DNA from: Shewanella nanhaiensis
Lineage (GTDB): Bacteria; Pseudomonadota; Gammaproteobacteria; Enterobacterales; Shewanellaceae
DNA length: 64,000 nucleotides
Direction of reading: 5' to 3'
Assembly (NCBI RefSeq): GCF_019457885.1
Contig: NZ_JAHZST010000012.1
Location: 1 to 64,000, forward strand
Below the pieces are notes generated by a model, which was not told where the DNA came from, ran no database searches, and worked only from the letters and a program-made list of their open reading frames with translations. Position numbers and translations under genes: made by a program. Shown piece by piece: positions 7,414-16,073 of the stretch (positions within the stretch are counted from its first letter, which is position 1; every line of letters starts with the position of its first letter).

Positions 7414-8121
7414 TTACATTCTAACTTCAACTTCACCTACACCCGTGACGGTAGCATGTAGACTTTTATTGGAATGTGTATTCTTAATTCGGATTCTATC
7501 ACCTAAATTACCATCTCGCAGCGCTTCACCGACAGTTTTTATTACGACATTTGCCGAACGGGCGTATATGGAGACTGTATCGCCTTTGCATACAAAGCAG
7601 AGGTTACCACTAAATATAGGCTGATTAGGGGGAATGCGTCTCTTAACTCGAGTGCCGACCACCTGCTTAATGTCATCAAACTGCTGGCCTCTAAGATTGG
7701 TTCTATCGACATATTCGATGATCACATCATCATTGGAAAGCAAGTCTCCTGGGCCTAATGTCTCCCTTGCAACGACAACTGGATAGAGTATGTCTACGCG
7801 CACTGAGAGAAAAATTTGCCAAGGATAGTCCAGCTGTGGACTATCGCAGCTTATTTTTACTGTATTGGTTCGCTTAATGGCCCTGTTTGTCGCAAGCTCT
7901 GCTTTAACGGGGGGGAAACACGCAGGTGGTGTAATTCGTGTATCTAGACTTTGAGGGGTGATCTTTACTTTAGCATCACCGGAGACATCTATTTTTTTTT
8001 CTATGGTCTCTATAGCTAAATTTGATATGGTCGATAAAGAGGGCACACTAGCCTGAGTAACACTTAAGGCGTGTGTTGAGAATAATAATGTGAAGAAAAT
8101 GAGTACATTTTTTACTTTCAT
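7414..8121 (-). CDS. flgA: FlgA, P-ring assembly chaperone
   Basis: FlgA is a periplasmic chaperone for FlgI in building the P ring. With the ATG at 8121 the protein has 235 residues, starts with a normal signal peptide (MKVKNVLIFFTLLFSTHALS) and ends with the SAF-type ChapFlgA domain (about 100-235, including VVARETLGPGDLLSNDDV). A longer frame from a TTG at 8193 would put 24 charged residues before the signal, which is unlikely. The sigma-54 promoter at 8257-8272 lies upstream. The gene is divergent from cheV. Confidence 0.92.
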   Translation of the reverse strand: MKVKNVLIFFTLLFSTHALSVTQASVPSLSTISNLAIETIEKKIDVSGDAKVKITPQSLDTRITPPACFPPVKAELATNRAIKRTNTVKISCDSPQLDYPWQIFLSVRVDILYPVVVARETLGPGDLLSNDDVIIEYVDRTNLRGQQFDDIKQVVGTRVKRRIPPNQPIFSGNLCFVCKGDTVSIYARSANVVIKTVGEALRDGNLGDRIRIKNTHSNKSLHATVTGVGEVEVRM

Positions 8122-8256
8122 AATGAATAGACTAGCTTGAACCGCTAGATTACACCTATACTTTCGTAAAGAACGTGATTTTGCACTTCTCAAATCTAAG
8201 GGAAGGAGTCATAAACTTGACTAATTCACGTTCTGGTTGTGAGATATATCTATTCA

Positions 8257-8272
8257 AGCAATTAATATGCCT
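8257..8272 (-). promoter_or_regulatory. Candidate sigma-54 promoter of flgA
   Basis: The minus strand reads AGGCATA-TTAA-TTGCT, with GG and GC correctly spaced and the core GGCA present. The predicted start is near 8245, about 125 bases upstream of the chosen flgA start. Confidence 0.65.
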
Positions 8273-8332
8273 ATACTCAGTTAAGTTATGAAATGTAGGT
8301 CAGCATCCTAAAGACGACAAGGCAAGCGTATT

Positions 8333-9256
8333 ATGTCAAGTATTCTTGAGTCAGTTAACAAACGAACCCAGCTAGTTGGGGCGAACCGCTTAGAGCTTTT
8401 ACTTTTTAAGCTTAACGGCCGTCAAAGGTTCGGAATCAACGTGTTCAAAGTTAAGGAAGTGCTCCAATGTCCACCCTTAACCAGTTTGCCTAAATTAAGT
8501 GCATTTGTTAAAGGGGTTGCGCATATTCGCGGTGCGACAATATCTGTGATTGATCTCAGCGCGGCAACTGGTGGCCGCCCAATTGAAGATATCGACGGCT
8601 GTTTTATCATTATTTCTGAATACAACCGAAGTATTCAGGGCTTTTTGGTAAAGTCAGTAGAGCGGATAATTAATATGAATTGGGAGGCGATAATGCCACC
8701 ACCACAGGGATCTGGACGCTACTCTTATCTGACCGCTGTGACAGAGATAGAGGGTGAACTCGTTGAGATCCTTGATGTTGAAAAAATTCTTGATGAGATA
8801 TCTCCTGTTAAAACTGAAATTAGCCAAGAGTTAAGTGAACAGTTAACCGTAGATAAAGATGATAATTTTCATATCATGGTTATCGATGATTCTGCAGTGG
8901 CAAGAAAACAGATCATTCGTGCTCTTGAAGCATTGGGGCTGCAGATTGATACGGCTATTGATGGTAAAGATGCGCTTGATAAATTGACCAAAATGGCCGA
9001 AGAGATGGACAATGTCTCCAAGGAGATCCCGCTCATCATCTCAGATATCGAGATGCCAGAGATGGATGGCTATACTCTAACTGCAGAGATTAGGGATAAT
9101 CCAAAACTGAAAGATATTAAAATTGTACTGCACACCTCCTTGAGTGGAGTATTTAATCAGGCCATGGTCGAGAAAGTTGGGGCGAATGATTTTATTGCTA
9201 AATTTAATCCCGATGAGCTTGCTGCGGCAGTGAATAAGCATTTAAGTCTAGAATGA
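8333..9256 (+). CDS. cheV: Chemotaxis protein CheV (CheW-REC fusion)
   Basis: CheV is a receptor-kinase coupling protein with an added receiver domain, thought to adjust array output by phosphorylation from CheA. The 307-residue protein has a CheW-like domain (about 15-165, INVFKVKEVL) and a receiver domain (about 180-305) with the acidic pair in VIDDSAVARKQ, the phosphoacceptor in ISDIEMPEMDG and the conserved Thr/Lys positions. It precedes cheR, as in other polar clusters. No good sigma-54 or sigma-28 match is visible upstream. Confidence 0.95.
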   Translation: MSSILESVNKRTQLVGANRLELLLFKLNGRQRFGINVFKVKEVLQCPPLTSLPKLSAFVKGVAHIRGATISVIDLSAATGGRPIEDIDGCFIIISEYNRSIQGFLVKSVERIINMNWEAIMPPPQGSGRYSYLTAVTEIEGELVEILDVEKILDEISPVKTEISQELSEQLTVDKDDNFHIMVIDDSAVARKQIIRALEALGLQIDTAIDGKDALDKLTKMAEEMDNVSKEIPLIISDIEMPEMDGYTLTAEIRDNPKLKDIKIVLHTSLSGVFNQAMVEKVGANDFIAKFNPDELAAAVNKHLSLE

Positions 9257-9379
9257 TAGAAGATTGAGGGCTGCGGTTTTTATATTATGCTTGTTTCTTT
9301 ATACTTGCTAATGTATAACCCAGCGCTCTATACGAAATGATGCTGTAATAGCCTGTTTTACTGATATTAGGATATCTAG

Positions 9380-10213
9380 GTGCCAAATAAATCACTTGCT
9401 GAAACTGAATACACACAATTTAGATTATTTCTGGAACAACACAGTGGTATTGTGCTGGGTGATAATAAGCAGTATTTAGTACGCAGTCGCTTAGCACCTT
9501 TAATGGGACAGTATAATCTTCCATCCTTGTCAGAAGTGGTCAAACACTCCATGAAGCCGACAGAGCGGCAGTTGAGAGCGTCGGTGATTGATGCGATGAC
9601 CACGAATGAAACCTTATGGTTTAGAGATAGGTACCCTTTTGAGTTGCTGTCTAATAAGTTATTGCCCGAATATGGCAAGCTTGGTAGACCACTTAAAATA
9701 TGGTCGGCAGCCTGCTCCTCAGGTCAAGAACCCTATTCACTTGCAATGACTATCTTAGAGTATCAACAGAAAAAGCCAGGAACCTTGCCGGGTAACGCCT
9801 CTATTTTAGCAACGGATCTATCTCCCTCTATGCTTGAAAGGTGTAAAAATGCTGAGTATGACAATTTGGCATTAGGCAGAGGCTTGTCTGAAGAGCGCAA
9901 GCGTCAGTTTTTTACGGCGACCAATGACGGCACTATGGTGATCAAGGACAATGTTAAGCGCCTAGTTAACTTTAGAGCCCATAATCTACTTGAAAGTTAC
10001 ACCTTGCTAGGTAAGTTTGACATTATATTTTGTCGTAATGTGCTTATCTATTTCTCTCCAGAGGCAAAGGCCAAAATCCTGCGGCAATTTGCTGCCGCTT
10101 TGAACCCGAAAGGGATACTCTTTCTTGGCGCGTCTGAGTCAATTGCCGGATTAACAGAGGAGTTTGATATGATCCGCTGTAATCCAGGTATTTATTATCA
10201 AAAGAAAATTTAA
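9380..10213 (+). CDS. cheR: Chemoreceptor methyltransferase CheR
   Basis: CheR transfers methyl groups from S-adenosylmethionine to glutamates on chemoreceptors, opposing CheB. The 277-residue protein has the small helical N-terminal domain (about 10-80) and the SAM-binding domain with IWSAACSSGQEPYSLAM and FDIIFCRNVLIYF. The start is GTG behind AGGAT. It follows cheV after a 123-base gap. Its partner cheB is about 43 kb downstream in the main che operon. Confidence 0.95.
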   Translation: MPNKSLAETEYTQFRLFLEQHSGIVLGDNKQYLVRSRLAPLMGQYNLPSLSEVVKHSMKPTERQLRASVIDAMTTNETLWFRDRYPFELLSNKLLPEYGKLGRPLKIWSAACSSGQEPYSLAMTILEYQQKKPGTLPGNASILATDLSPSMLERCKNAEYDNLALGRGLSEERKRQFFTATNDGTMVIKDNVKRLVNFRAHNLLESYTLLGKFDIIFCRNVLIYFSPEAKAKILRQFAAALNPKGILFLGASESIAGLTEEFDMIRCNPGIYYQKKI

Positions 10214-10438
10214 ATGATTATCTAAACTATCGTCTATATTGAGTTTGAAACTAAGCGCCAGTGGTTTCTGGGTTAGTTTCATGCTCTGATAGGGCATCTA
10301 TCCTCATTATATTCTCTGTTACCTCTTCGTTAAGCCATTCTAATTAAATCTGTTTATTAAGTGCTTCAATCTTTTCTTACTTGCCTTTAACGTTCTCAAG
10401 CTCAAACCTCCTCATATACCGATTGATATTGTATTTTC

Positions 10439-10454
10439 TGGCATGACTATTGCT
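10439..10454 (+). promoter_or_regulatory. Sigma-54 promoter of the flgB operon
   Basis: TGGCATG-ACTA-TTGCT, near consensus with exact spacing. The predicted start is near 10466, about 22 bases before the flgB start codon. It drives flgBCD and probably flgE. Confidence 0.85.
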
Positions 10455-10487
10455 TTGTTATTGACATTGAGTTTAGGAGGCAGTTTT

Positions 10488-10886
10488 ATGGCGATTAGTT
10501 TTGATAAGGCGTTAGGAGTTCACCAATATACACTAGGGATCCGCTCCCAGCGTGCTGAGGTTATCTCTTCAAACATAGCCAATGCAGACACTCCTCACTA
10601 TAAAGCGCGTGATATCGATTTTGATAAAGCACTGCAATCAGCAAGGAGTCAACAGCGTGGACTGGCGATGACTGGCAGTGACAGTAAACATTTTGATTTA
10701 GCAGCCCTCTCTGAACAACATTATGGTTATAGAGTGCCTAATCAACCAGATACCGGTGATGGTAATACCGTCGATATCCAGCAAGAGCAATCAGAGTTTA
10801 TGCAAAATGCCCTTGAGTATCAGATGTCGCTGGGATTTTTAGACAGTAAGTTCTCTGGACTTAAGAAAGCACTGAAAGGAAATTAA
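10488..10886 (+). CDS. flgB: Flagellar proximal rod protein FlgB
   Basis: FlgB is a proximal rod subunit joining the MS ring side to the drive shaft. With the ATG at 10488, behind TTAGGAGG, it has 132 residues and the expected N-terminus (MAISFDKALGVHQ) and SSNIANADTPHYKARD motif. The frame is open further up to 10443, but that ATG lies inside the sigma-54 promoter and cannot be the start. First gene of the rod/hook operon; overlaps or abuts flgC. Confidence 0.95.
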   Translation: MAISFDKALGVHQYTLGIRSQRAEVISSNIANADTPHYKARDIDFDKALQSARSQQRGLAMTGSDSKHFDLAALSEQHYGYRVPNQPDTGDGNTVDIQQEQSEFMQNALEYQMSLGFLDSKFSGLKKALKGN

Positions 10887-10888
10887 TG

Positions 10889-11305
10889 ATGAGTTTATTC
10901 AATATTTTTAACGTTTCAGGCTCAGGTATGTCGGCTCAATCAGTGAGATTGAACACCACTGCCAGTAATATTGCCAATGCCGATTCAGTCTCCAGTAGCA
11001 TTGATGAGACATACCGAGCAAGGCATCCCATTTTTGAAGCTGAGATGGCTAAAGCCAGTCATCAGCAGCAATCATCACAATCCGTTGCCGTTAAGGGCAT
11101 TGTTGAGAGTGATGCGCCTTTGCAGAAGGAGTACTCTCCGAATCACCCAATGGCTGATACAGATGGCTTTATCTATAAACCGAATGTGAACGTGATGGAG
11201 GAGATGGCGGATATGATCTCAGCGTCTCGCTCATATCAGATGAATGTGCAGGTTGCTGAAGCGGCTAAATCTATGCTTCAGCAAACCTTAAGAATTGGCA
11301 AATAG
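10889..11305 (+). CDS. flgC: Flagellar proximal rod protein FlgC
   Basis: FlgC is a proximal rod subunit. The 138-residue form (MSLFNIFNVSGSGM) has the rod-protein motif NTTASNIANADS near the N-terminus and the C-terminal helix with SASRSYQMNVQV. An overlapping ATG at 10886 shares its first base with the last base of the flgB stop; either start works with the GGA upstream. Its length is normal for the family. Confidence 0.95.
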   Translation: MSLFNIFNVSGSGMSAQSVRLNTTASNIANADSVSSSIDETYRARHPIFEAEMAKASHQQQSSQSVAVKGIVESDAPLQKEYSPNHPMADTDGFIYKPNVNVMEEMADMISASRSYQMNVQVAEAAKSMLQQTLRIGK

Positions 11306-11317
11306 AGGAGCTAAGCA

Positions 11318-12130
11318 GTGAGCCTCATTAATCCGCTAAATAGTGCCCAAAATGTGGGCGGTGCTTCTCAGACACCGAATCAATCTGTGGCGCCGGCGCA
11401 GCAAACGGCTTCGGCAGCACAAGCTGCTACGCAAAATACTGAACAGACGTCGACAACGGGAAATCCATTTATTGATGCGATTCGCTTACCGGATGAATCA
11501 TCGATACCTGAGCCGAATAATCAGGAGTTGACCCAAGAAGATTTCTTCTCTCTATTAAGTCAGCAGTTGTCTATGCAGGACCCGTTCAAGCCTGTTGATA
11601 ATGATCAGATGATCGCTCAGATGGCATCATTTTCTACGGTAGACGGCATTAATAACCTTAATGATGAGATTGTTAACCTTAATACAGTGATGACATCGAG
11701 CCAGGCGCTGCAGGCATCTGGCTTAGTAGGACAGAAGGTGTTGATCCCATCTGATACAGGGCATGTTTCCGCTGAAGGGCGAGAACTTAAAGGGATCATC
11801 AGTACCCCAGAAGCTATTGAAAGCATTACTGTGCGTGTTGAGGATGAAAAAGGTCAGTTAATCAAGTCGTTTACTGTTGACGGCAGTGCCGGCGGCAACG
11901 TGGATGTGGCATGGGACGGACTTGATAAAAATGGTGAGCCAGTTGCCGACGGTAACTACTCTATCAAGGCATCCGGCAAAGTCGATGGTAAGAGTGAAGA
12001 TTTAGCCGTATCAACCTATGCCCACGTGACCAGTGTTTCACTGGGTACGGCAAGTACAGGTGCCATTCTTAACTTACGTGGTGTAGGTGGTATTAAGATT
12101 GGAGATGTATTAGCCGTCGCTGAAAGCTAG
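11318..12130 (+). CDS. flgD: Hook capping/scaffold protein FlgD
   Basis: FlgD caps the growing hook and is discarded on completion. The 270-residue protein has a Gln/Ala/Thr-rich flexible N-terminus (about 10-50), the FlgD helical motif TQEDFFSLLSQQLSMQDPFKP near 75-95, and a C-terminal Tudor/Fn3-like part with NVDVAWDGLDKNGEPVADG, typical of the family. The start is GTG behind GAGGAG. Confidence 0.95.
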   Translation: MSLINPLNSAQNVGGASQTPNQSVAPAQQTASAAQAATQNTEQTSTTGNPFIDAIRLPDESSIPEPNNQELTQEDFFSLLSQQLSMQDPFKPVDNDQMIAQMASFSTVDGINNLNDEIVNLNTVMTSSQALQASGLVGQKVLIPSDTGHVSAEGRELKGIISTPEAIESITVRVEDEKGQLIKSFTVDGSAGGNVDVAWDGLDKNGEPVADGNYSIKASGKVDGKSEDLAVSTYAHVTSVSLGTASTGAILNLRGVGGIKIGDVLAVAES

Positions 12131-12272
12131 CTAAAATAACAAGCTTATCTGCGAAGTGGATGGGTTTAAGTAATAAATTATCCTGAACCTTAGGGGACTG
12201 GATATCAGTTCAAACAATGAAGTGATGACAGGATTGTCATCATTCAGAAATGAATCGAAATCGAGGTGAATT

Positions 12273-13634
12273 ATGTCGTTTAACATTGCATTGAGTGGTA
12301 TTTCCGCTGCCCAGAAAGATCTAAATACCACAGCGAATAACATCGCTAACGTTAACAGCATTGGCTTTAAGGAATCTCGAGCTGAATTCGCCGATGTATA
12401 CGCAAACTCCATTTTTGCGAACAGTAAGACTGCGGTTGGTGGAGGTGCGACAACGAGTCAAGTAGCTCAGCAGTTCCATCAAGGTAGCTTACAATTCACC
12501 AACAATGCCCTAGATATGGCGATTAATGGTGGCGGCTTTTTCGTTACATCAAGCAGCTTAGATTCACAAGATCATACCTTCACTAGAGCTGGGGCGTTTA
12601 AAGTCGATTCAAATAACTATTTGGTGGACTCGCAAGGTAATTTCCTACAGACATTTGGTGTCGATAAAGATGGTAACTCAACATCGGTGAGTCTAACGAC
12701 GACGAGTCCAGTGGTCATTCCTGATACCGCAGGTAGTCCAAAGATGACAGATGAAATTGGGATACAGATGAACCTAAATGCGGGCGATGACACCTTAGAC
12801 CCAGCAGCATTTGATCCAAACGATCGTGATACTTATAACAACTCAACTGCGGTGACCTTATATGACTCTTTAGGTGAGCCTCATATTATGACTACCTACT
12901 TTGTTCGTCCTCCTCAAGCAGCATACACTGGCGCAAGTAACTGGGTGGCTTTCTACGCCGTTGATGGAAAGCAAGTTGATTTAGCAGGTCCCGCTGGTAC
13001 GTATCAAACTGACACGAATAACGATGGTACTGCCGATGGTACTGGCTCTGCAACAACGGCTGGTGGATGGAAAGGGTCGGTTTTGACCTATAACGATACT
13101 GGTGCATATATTGGTAGTGATCCTGCGGTTGTGACAACAGAGGAGCTTGGTGTTAATGGTGCTGGGGTACTAGGCCCAGGCGCTGATGGTACCCAAACTT
13201 TGGCAGTTAAATATAATAATCCAACTCAATATGCTTCAACATTTGAGGTCACTGAACTCACTCAAGATGGTACAACTGTTGGTCGTTTAACCAATGTTGA
13301 AGTAGGGGCCGACGGTCTAATTAATGCCAGCTACAGTAACGGCTCGACGGTTCCGTTGGCGAGAGTCGCTTTGGCTCGTTTTGCCAATGAACAAGGCTTG
13401 ACTCAAGTCGGTAATACTTCATGGAAAGCCAGTTTAGATTCAGGCCTTGCCCTTGCCGGTGAGGCAAACAGCGGGACGTTTGGTAGTATTCGTTCATCGG
13501 CTCTTGAGCAGTCGAATGTCGATTTGACCACAGAGTTGGTCGACCTTATCTCTGCCCAAAGAAACTTCCAGGCAAACTCAAGAACCTTGGAAGTGAACAA
13601 CACTTTGCAACAAACGGTACTTCAGATCCGATAG
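12273..13634 (+). CDS. flgE: Flagellar hook protein FlgE
   Basis: FlgE polymerises into the hook, the universal joint of the flagellum. The 453-residue protein has the N-terminal rod/hook motif (NTTANNIANVNSIGFKESR), a variable Thr/Gly/Asp-rich middle, and the C-terminal helix LISAQRNFQANSRTLEV. Preceded by a 142-base gap with no clear promoter. The long bidirectional terminator at 13642-13679 closes the transcript right after the stop. Confidence 0.96.
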   Translation: MSFNIALSGISAAQKDLNTTANNIANVNSIGFKESRAEFADVYANSIFANSKTAVGGGATTSQVAQQFHQGSLQFTNNALDMAINGGGFFVTSSSLDSQDHTFTRAGAFKVDSNNYLVDSQGNFLQTFGVDKDGNSTSVSLTTTSPVVIPDTAGSPKMTDEIGIQMNLNAGDDTLDPAAFDPNDRDTYNNSTAVTLYDSLGEPHIMTTYFVRPPQAAYTGASNWVAFYAVDGKQVDLAGPAGTYQTDTNNDGTADGTGSATTAGGWKGSVLTYNDTGAYIGSDPAVVTTEELGVNGAGVLGPGADGTQTLAVKYNNPTQYASTFEVTELTQDGTTVGRLTNVEVGADGLINASYSNGSTVPLARVALARFANEQGLTQVGNTSWKASLDSGLALAGEANSGTFGSIRSSALEQSNVDLTTELVDLISAQRNFQANSRTLEVNNTLQQTVLQIR

Positions 13635-13641
13635 CTCCATT

Positions 13642-13679
13642 AAAATAAGAGGAGCGGTCTACACCGCTCCTCTTATTTT
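13642..13679 (+). terminator. Terminator between flgE and flgF
   Basis: A perfect 17-bp stem (13642-13658 with 13663-13679), a 4-base loop and flanking A and T runs. One of the strongest hairpins in the window. Confidence 0.92.
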
Positions 13680-13755
13680 CTCTAAATCTTCTTGCTGCTC
13701 ACCCTTTATATTCTCTAGTCCTATTTCTACCACCGCCAATAATTTGTTCCTATTG

Positions 13756-13771
13756 TGGCATGTAACTTGCT
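13756..13771 (+). promoter_or_regulatory. Sigma-54 promoter of flgFGHI
   Basis: TGGCATG-TAAC-TTGCT, near consensus, located after the flgE terminator. The predicted start is near 13783, about 37 bases before flgF. Confidence 0.85.
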
Positions 13772-13819
13772 GCATATTATTCATATAAAGTTTTATGCGA
13801 AAGATTGACGGAGGAGCTG

Positions 13820-14563
13820 GTGGATAAATTACTCTACGTCGCAATGAGTGGCGCTAAGCAGAATATGAACGCTCTGGCGGTACGTGCGAATAACTTAGCT
13901 AATGCTAATACCGATGGCTTTAAAGCGGACATGGAGCAGGCGCGTTCTATGCAGGCTTTCGGCGAAGGTTTGCCGACGCGCGTATTTGCAATGACGGAAA
14001 ATCCATCGGCAAATTTCTCCTCAGGTCCACTTAAAACAACCGGGCGAGATCTTGATATTGCGATTAATGGTAGTGGCTGGATAGCCGTTCAAGGTGCTGA
14101 TGGTGGTGAAGCTTATACTCGCTCTGGGAGCTTAAGTTTCGACACTTCAGGTTTACTGCGTAATGACAGAGGAAACCCTATTATGGGGGACTCTGGTCCT
14201 ATTGTTTTACCACTGCCGATAGAGAAAGTTGAGATAGCTCAAGATGGGATTATCTCAGTGCGTCCCTTAGGGGCGACAGCTGAAGTGATTGAAGAGGTCG
14301 GCAGGATTAAGTTAGTCAATCCTGGCGATGGAAATATGATGCGAGGAGCTGATGGTTTGTTTCGACAGATGTCAGGTGAAATTGCTCCTGCTGATCCACG
14401 TGTTGCCGTTGAAAGTGGTGCGGTAGAGGGCAGTAATGTGAATGCTGTCGATGAGATGGTGTCTTTGATTGATATACAACGTCAGTTTGAGATGCAGGTC
14501 AAGATGATGAAAACCGCAGAAGAGATGGATCAAGCATCCTCTTCATTAATGCGTATTAGCTAG
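13820..14563 (+). CDS. flgF: Flagellar proximal rod protein FlgF
   Basis: FlgF is a proximal rod subunit. The start chosen is GTG at 13820, placed behind GGAGGAG, giving 247 residues that begin MDKLLYVAMSGAKQ like family members; a TTG five codons upstream has no ribosome binding site. Motifs include RANNLANANTDGFKAD near the N-terminus, DLDIAINGSGW in the middle and LIDIQRQFEMQVKMMK at the C-terminus. Confidence 0.95.
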   Translation: MDKLLYVAMSGAKQNMNALAVRANNLANANTDGFKADMEQARSMQAFGEGLPTRVFAMTENPSANFSSGPLKTTGRDLDIAINGSGWIAVQGADGGEAYTRSGSLSFDTSGLLRNDRGNPIMGDSGPIVLPLPIEKVEIAQDGIISVRPLGATAEVIEEVGRIKLVNPGDGNMMRGADGLFRQMSGEIAPADPRVAVESGAVEGSNVNAVDEMVSLIDIQRQFEMQVKMMKTAEEMDQASSSLMRIS

Positions 14564-14574
14564 GAGATTATATT

Positions 14575-15363
14575 ATGCATCCGGCGTTATGGATAAGTAA
14601 GACTGGGTTAGATGCTCAGCAAACCGATATTTCAGTTATCTCCAATAATGTGGCTAATGCCAGCACCGTTGGTTATAAAAAGAGCCGCGCAGTTTTTGAA
14701 GACCTTCTATATCAAACTGTCAATCAAGCGGGTGGCGTGAGTGCATCAAACACTAAACTGCCTAATGGATTAAACGTTGGTGCGGGAACAAAAGTCGTTG
14801 CCACTCAAAAGGTATTTACTCAAGGCAACATGCTGACTACCGATAATTCATTAGATCTGATGGTTGAAGGACCTGGATTTTTTGAAATTCAGCTGCCGGA
14901 CGGCACTGCTGCTTACACCCGAAATGGTCAATTTACACTGGATGACACTGGGCAGATAGTGACATCTGGCTCTGGGTATGTGGTTCAACCCGCGATTACT
15001 ATTCCTGAGAATGCCACTGGTATTACAGTTTCCGCTGAAGGCGAAGTGTCGGTAAAAACAGCTGGCACTGCTGAGAGTCAGGTGGTTGGTCAGCTAACCA
15101 TGTCAGACTTTATCAATCCAAGTGGGTTAGATCCCATGGGACAGAACTTATATACGGAAACGGGCGCCAGTGGTACTCCTATTCAGGGAACTGCATCTCT
15201 TGATGGCATGGGGGCTGTGCGTCAGGGCGCTTTGGAAACATCGAATGTGAATGTAACCGAAGAGTTGGTGAACTTGATTGAGAGTCAGCGTATCTATGAG
15301 ATGAACTCTAAAGTTATCTCGGCTGTTGATCAGATGTTGTCATACGTGAACCAGAACCTATAG
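14575..15363 (+). CDS. flgG: Flagellar distal rod protein FlgG
   Basis: FlgG makes the distal rod crossing the P and L rings. The 262-residue protein has the typical N-terminus (MHPALWISKTGLDAQQTDI), the motif SNNVANASTVGYKKSRA, and the C-terminal segment ELVNLIESQRIYEMNSKVI. It is 11 bases after flgF in the flgFGHI operon. Confidence 0.96.
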   Translation: MHPALWISKTGLDAQQTDISVISNNVANASTVGYKKSRAVFEDLLYQTVNQAGGVSASNTKLPNGLNVGAGTKVVATQKVFTQGNMLTTDNSLDLMVEGPGFFEIQLPDGTAAYTRNGQFTLDDTGQIVTSGSGYVVQPAITIPENATGITVSAEGEVSVKTAGTAESQVVGQLTMSDFINPSGLDPMGQNLYTETGASGTPIQGTASLDGMGAVRQGALETSNVNVTEELVNLIESQRIYEMNSKVISAVDQMLSYVNQNL

Positions 15364-15373
15364 AGGCTTCGCC

Positions 15374-16063
15374 ATGAATAAATATTGGTTATGGGCTGTA
15401 TCAAGCTTGGTACTTCTACCTGTGTTAGCTGGTTGTGCTTCAACGGGAGGAAAGCCGATTGCAGACGATCCTTACTATGCGCCAGTCTATCCAGAAGCGC
15501 CACCGACTAAAATCGCGGCAACGGGCTCCATGTATCAGGACAGTCAAGCTTCCAGTCTTTATTCTGATATTAAAGCACTGAAAGTTGGCGATATTATTAC
15601 TGTTATCTTGATGGAGCAGACTCAAGCCAAGAAAAGCGCTAATAATGAGATTAAAAAAGGCACGGATTTGTCCTTGGACCCTATTTATGCAGGCGGCGGC
15701 AATATCAGTATTGGAGGTCAGCCAATCGATCTTAGATATTCAGACAGTATGAATACCAAACGTGAATCTGGAGCCGATCAAAGTAATAGCTTATCAGGCA
15801 GTATCTCTGCAAACGTGATGCAGGTGCTAAATAACGGCAACTTGGTTATCCGTGGTGAAAAATGGATCAGTATCAATAATGGTGATGAGTTTGTTCGTTT
15901 GACGGGCATTGTTCGCTCTCAGGATATTCGTCCTGACAACACCATCGACTCTCCACGTGTGGCGAATGCAAGGATACAGTACAGTGGTACAGGCACTTTT
16001 GCTGATGTGCAAAAGGTGGGTTGGTTAAGCTCATTCTTTATGGGCAGCTGGTGGCCTTTCTAA
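15374..16063 (+). CDS. flgH: Flagellar L-ring lipoprotein FlgH
   Basis: FlgH forms the L ring in the outer membrane. The 229-residue protein has a lipoprotein signal with lipobox LAGC (Cys21), and the family segments SSLYSDIKALKVGDIITVIL, LVIRGEKWISINNG and FVRLTGIVRSQDI. Its length is normal. It lies between flgG and flgI with gaps of about 10 bases. Confidence 0.96.
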   Translation: MNKYWLWAVSSLVLLPVLAGCASTGGKPIADDPYYAPVYPEAPPTKIAATGSMYQDSQASSLYSDIKALKVGDIITVILMEQTQAKKSANNEIKKGTDLSLDPIYAGGGNISIGGQPIDLRYSDSMNTKRESGADQSNSLSGSISANVMQVLNNGNLVIRGEKWISINNGDEFVRLTGIVRSQDIRPDNTIDSPRVANARIQYSGTGTFADVQKVGWLSSFFMGSWWPF

Positions 16064-16073
16064 GGAGGTAAAC

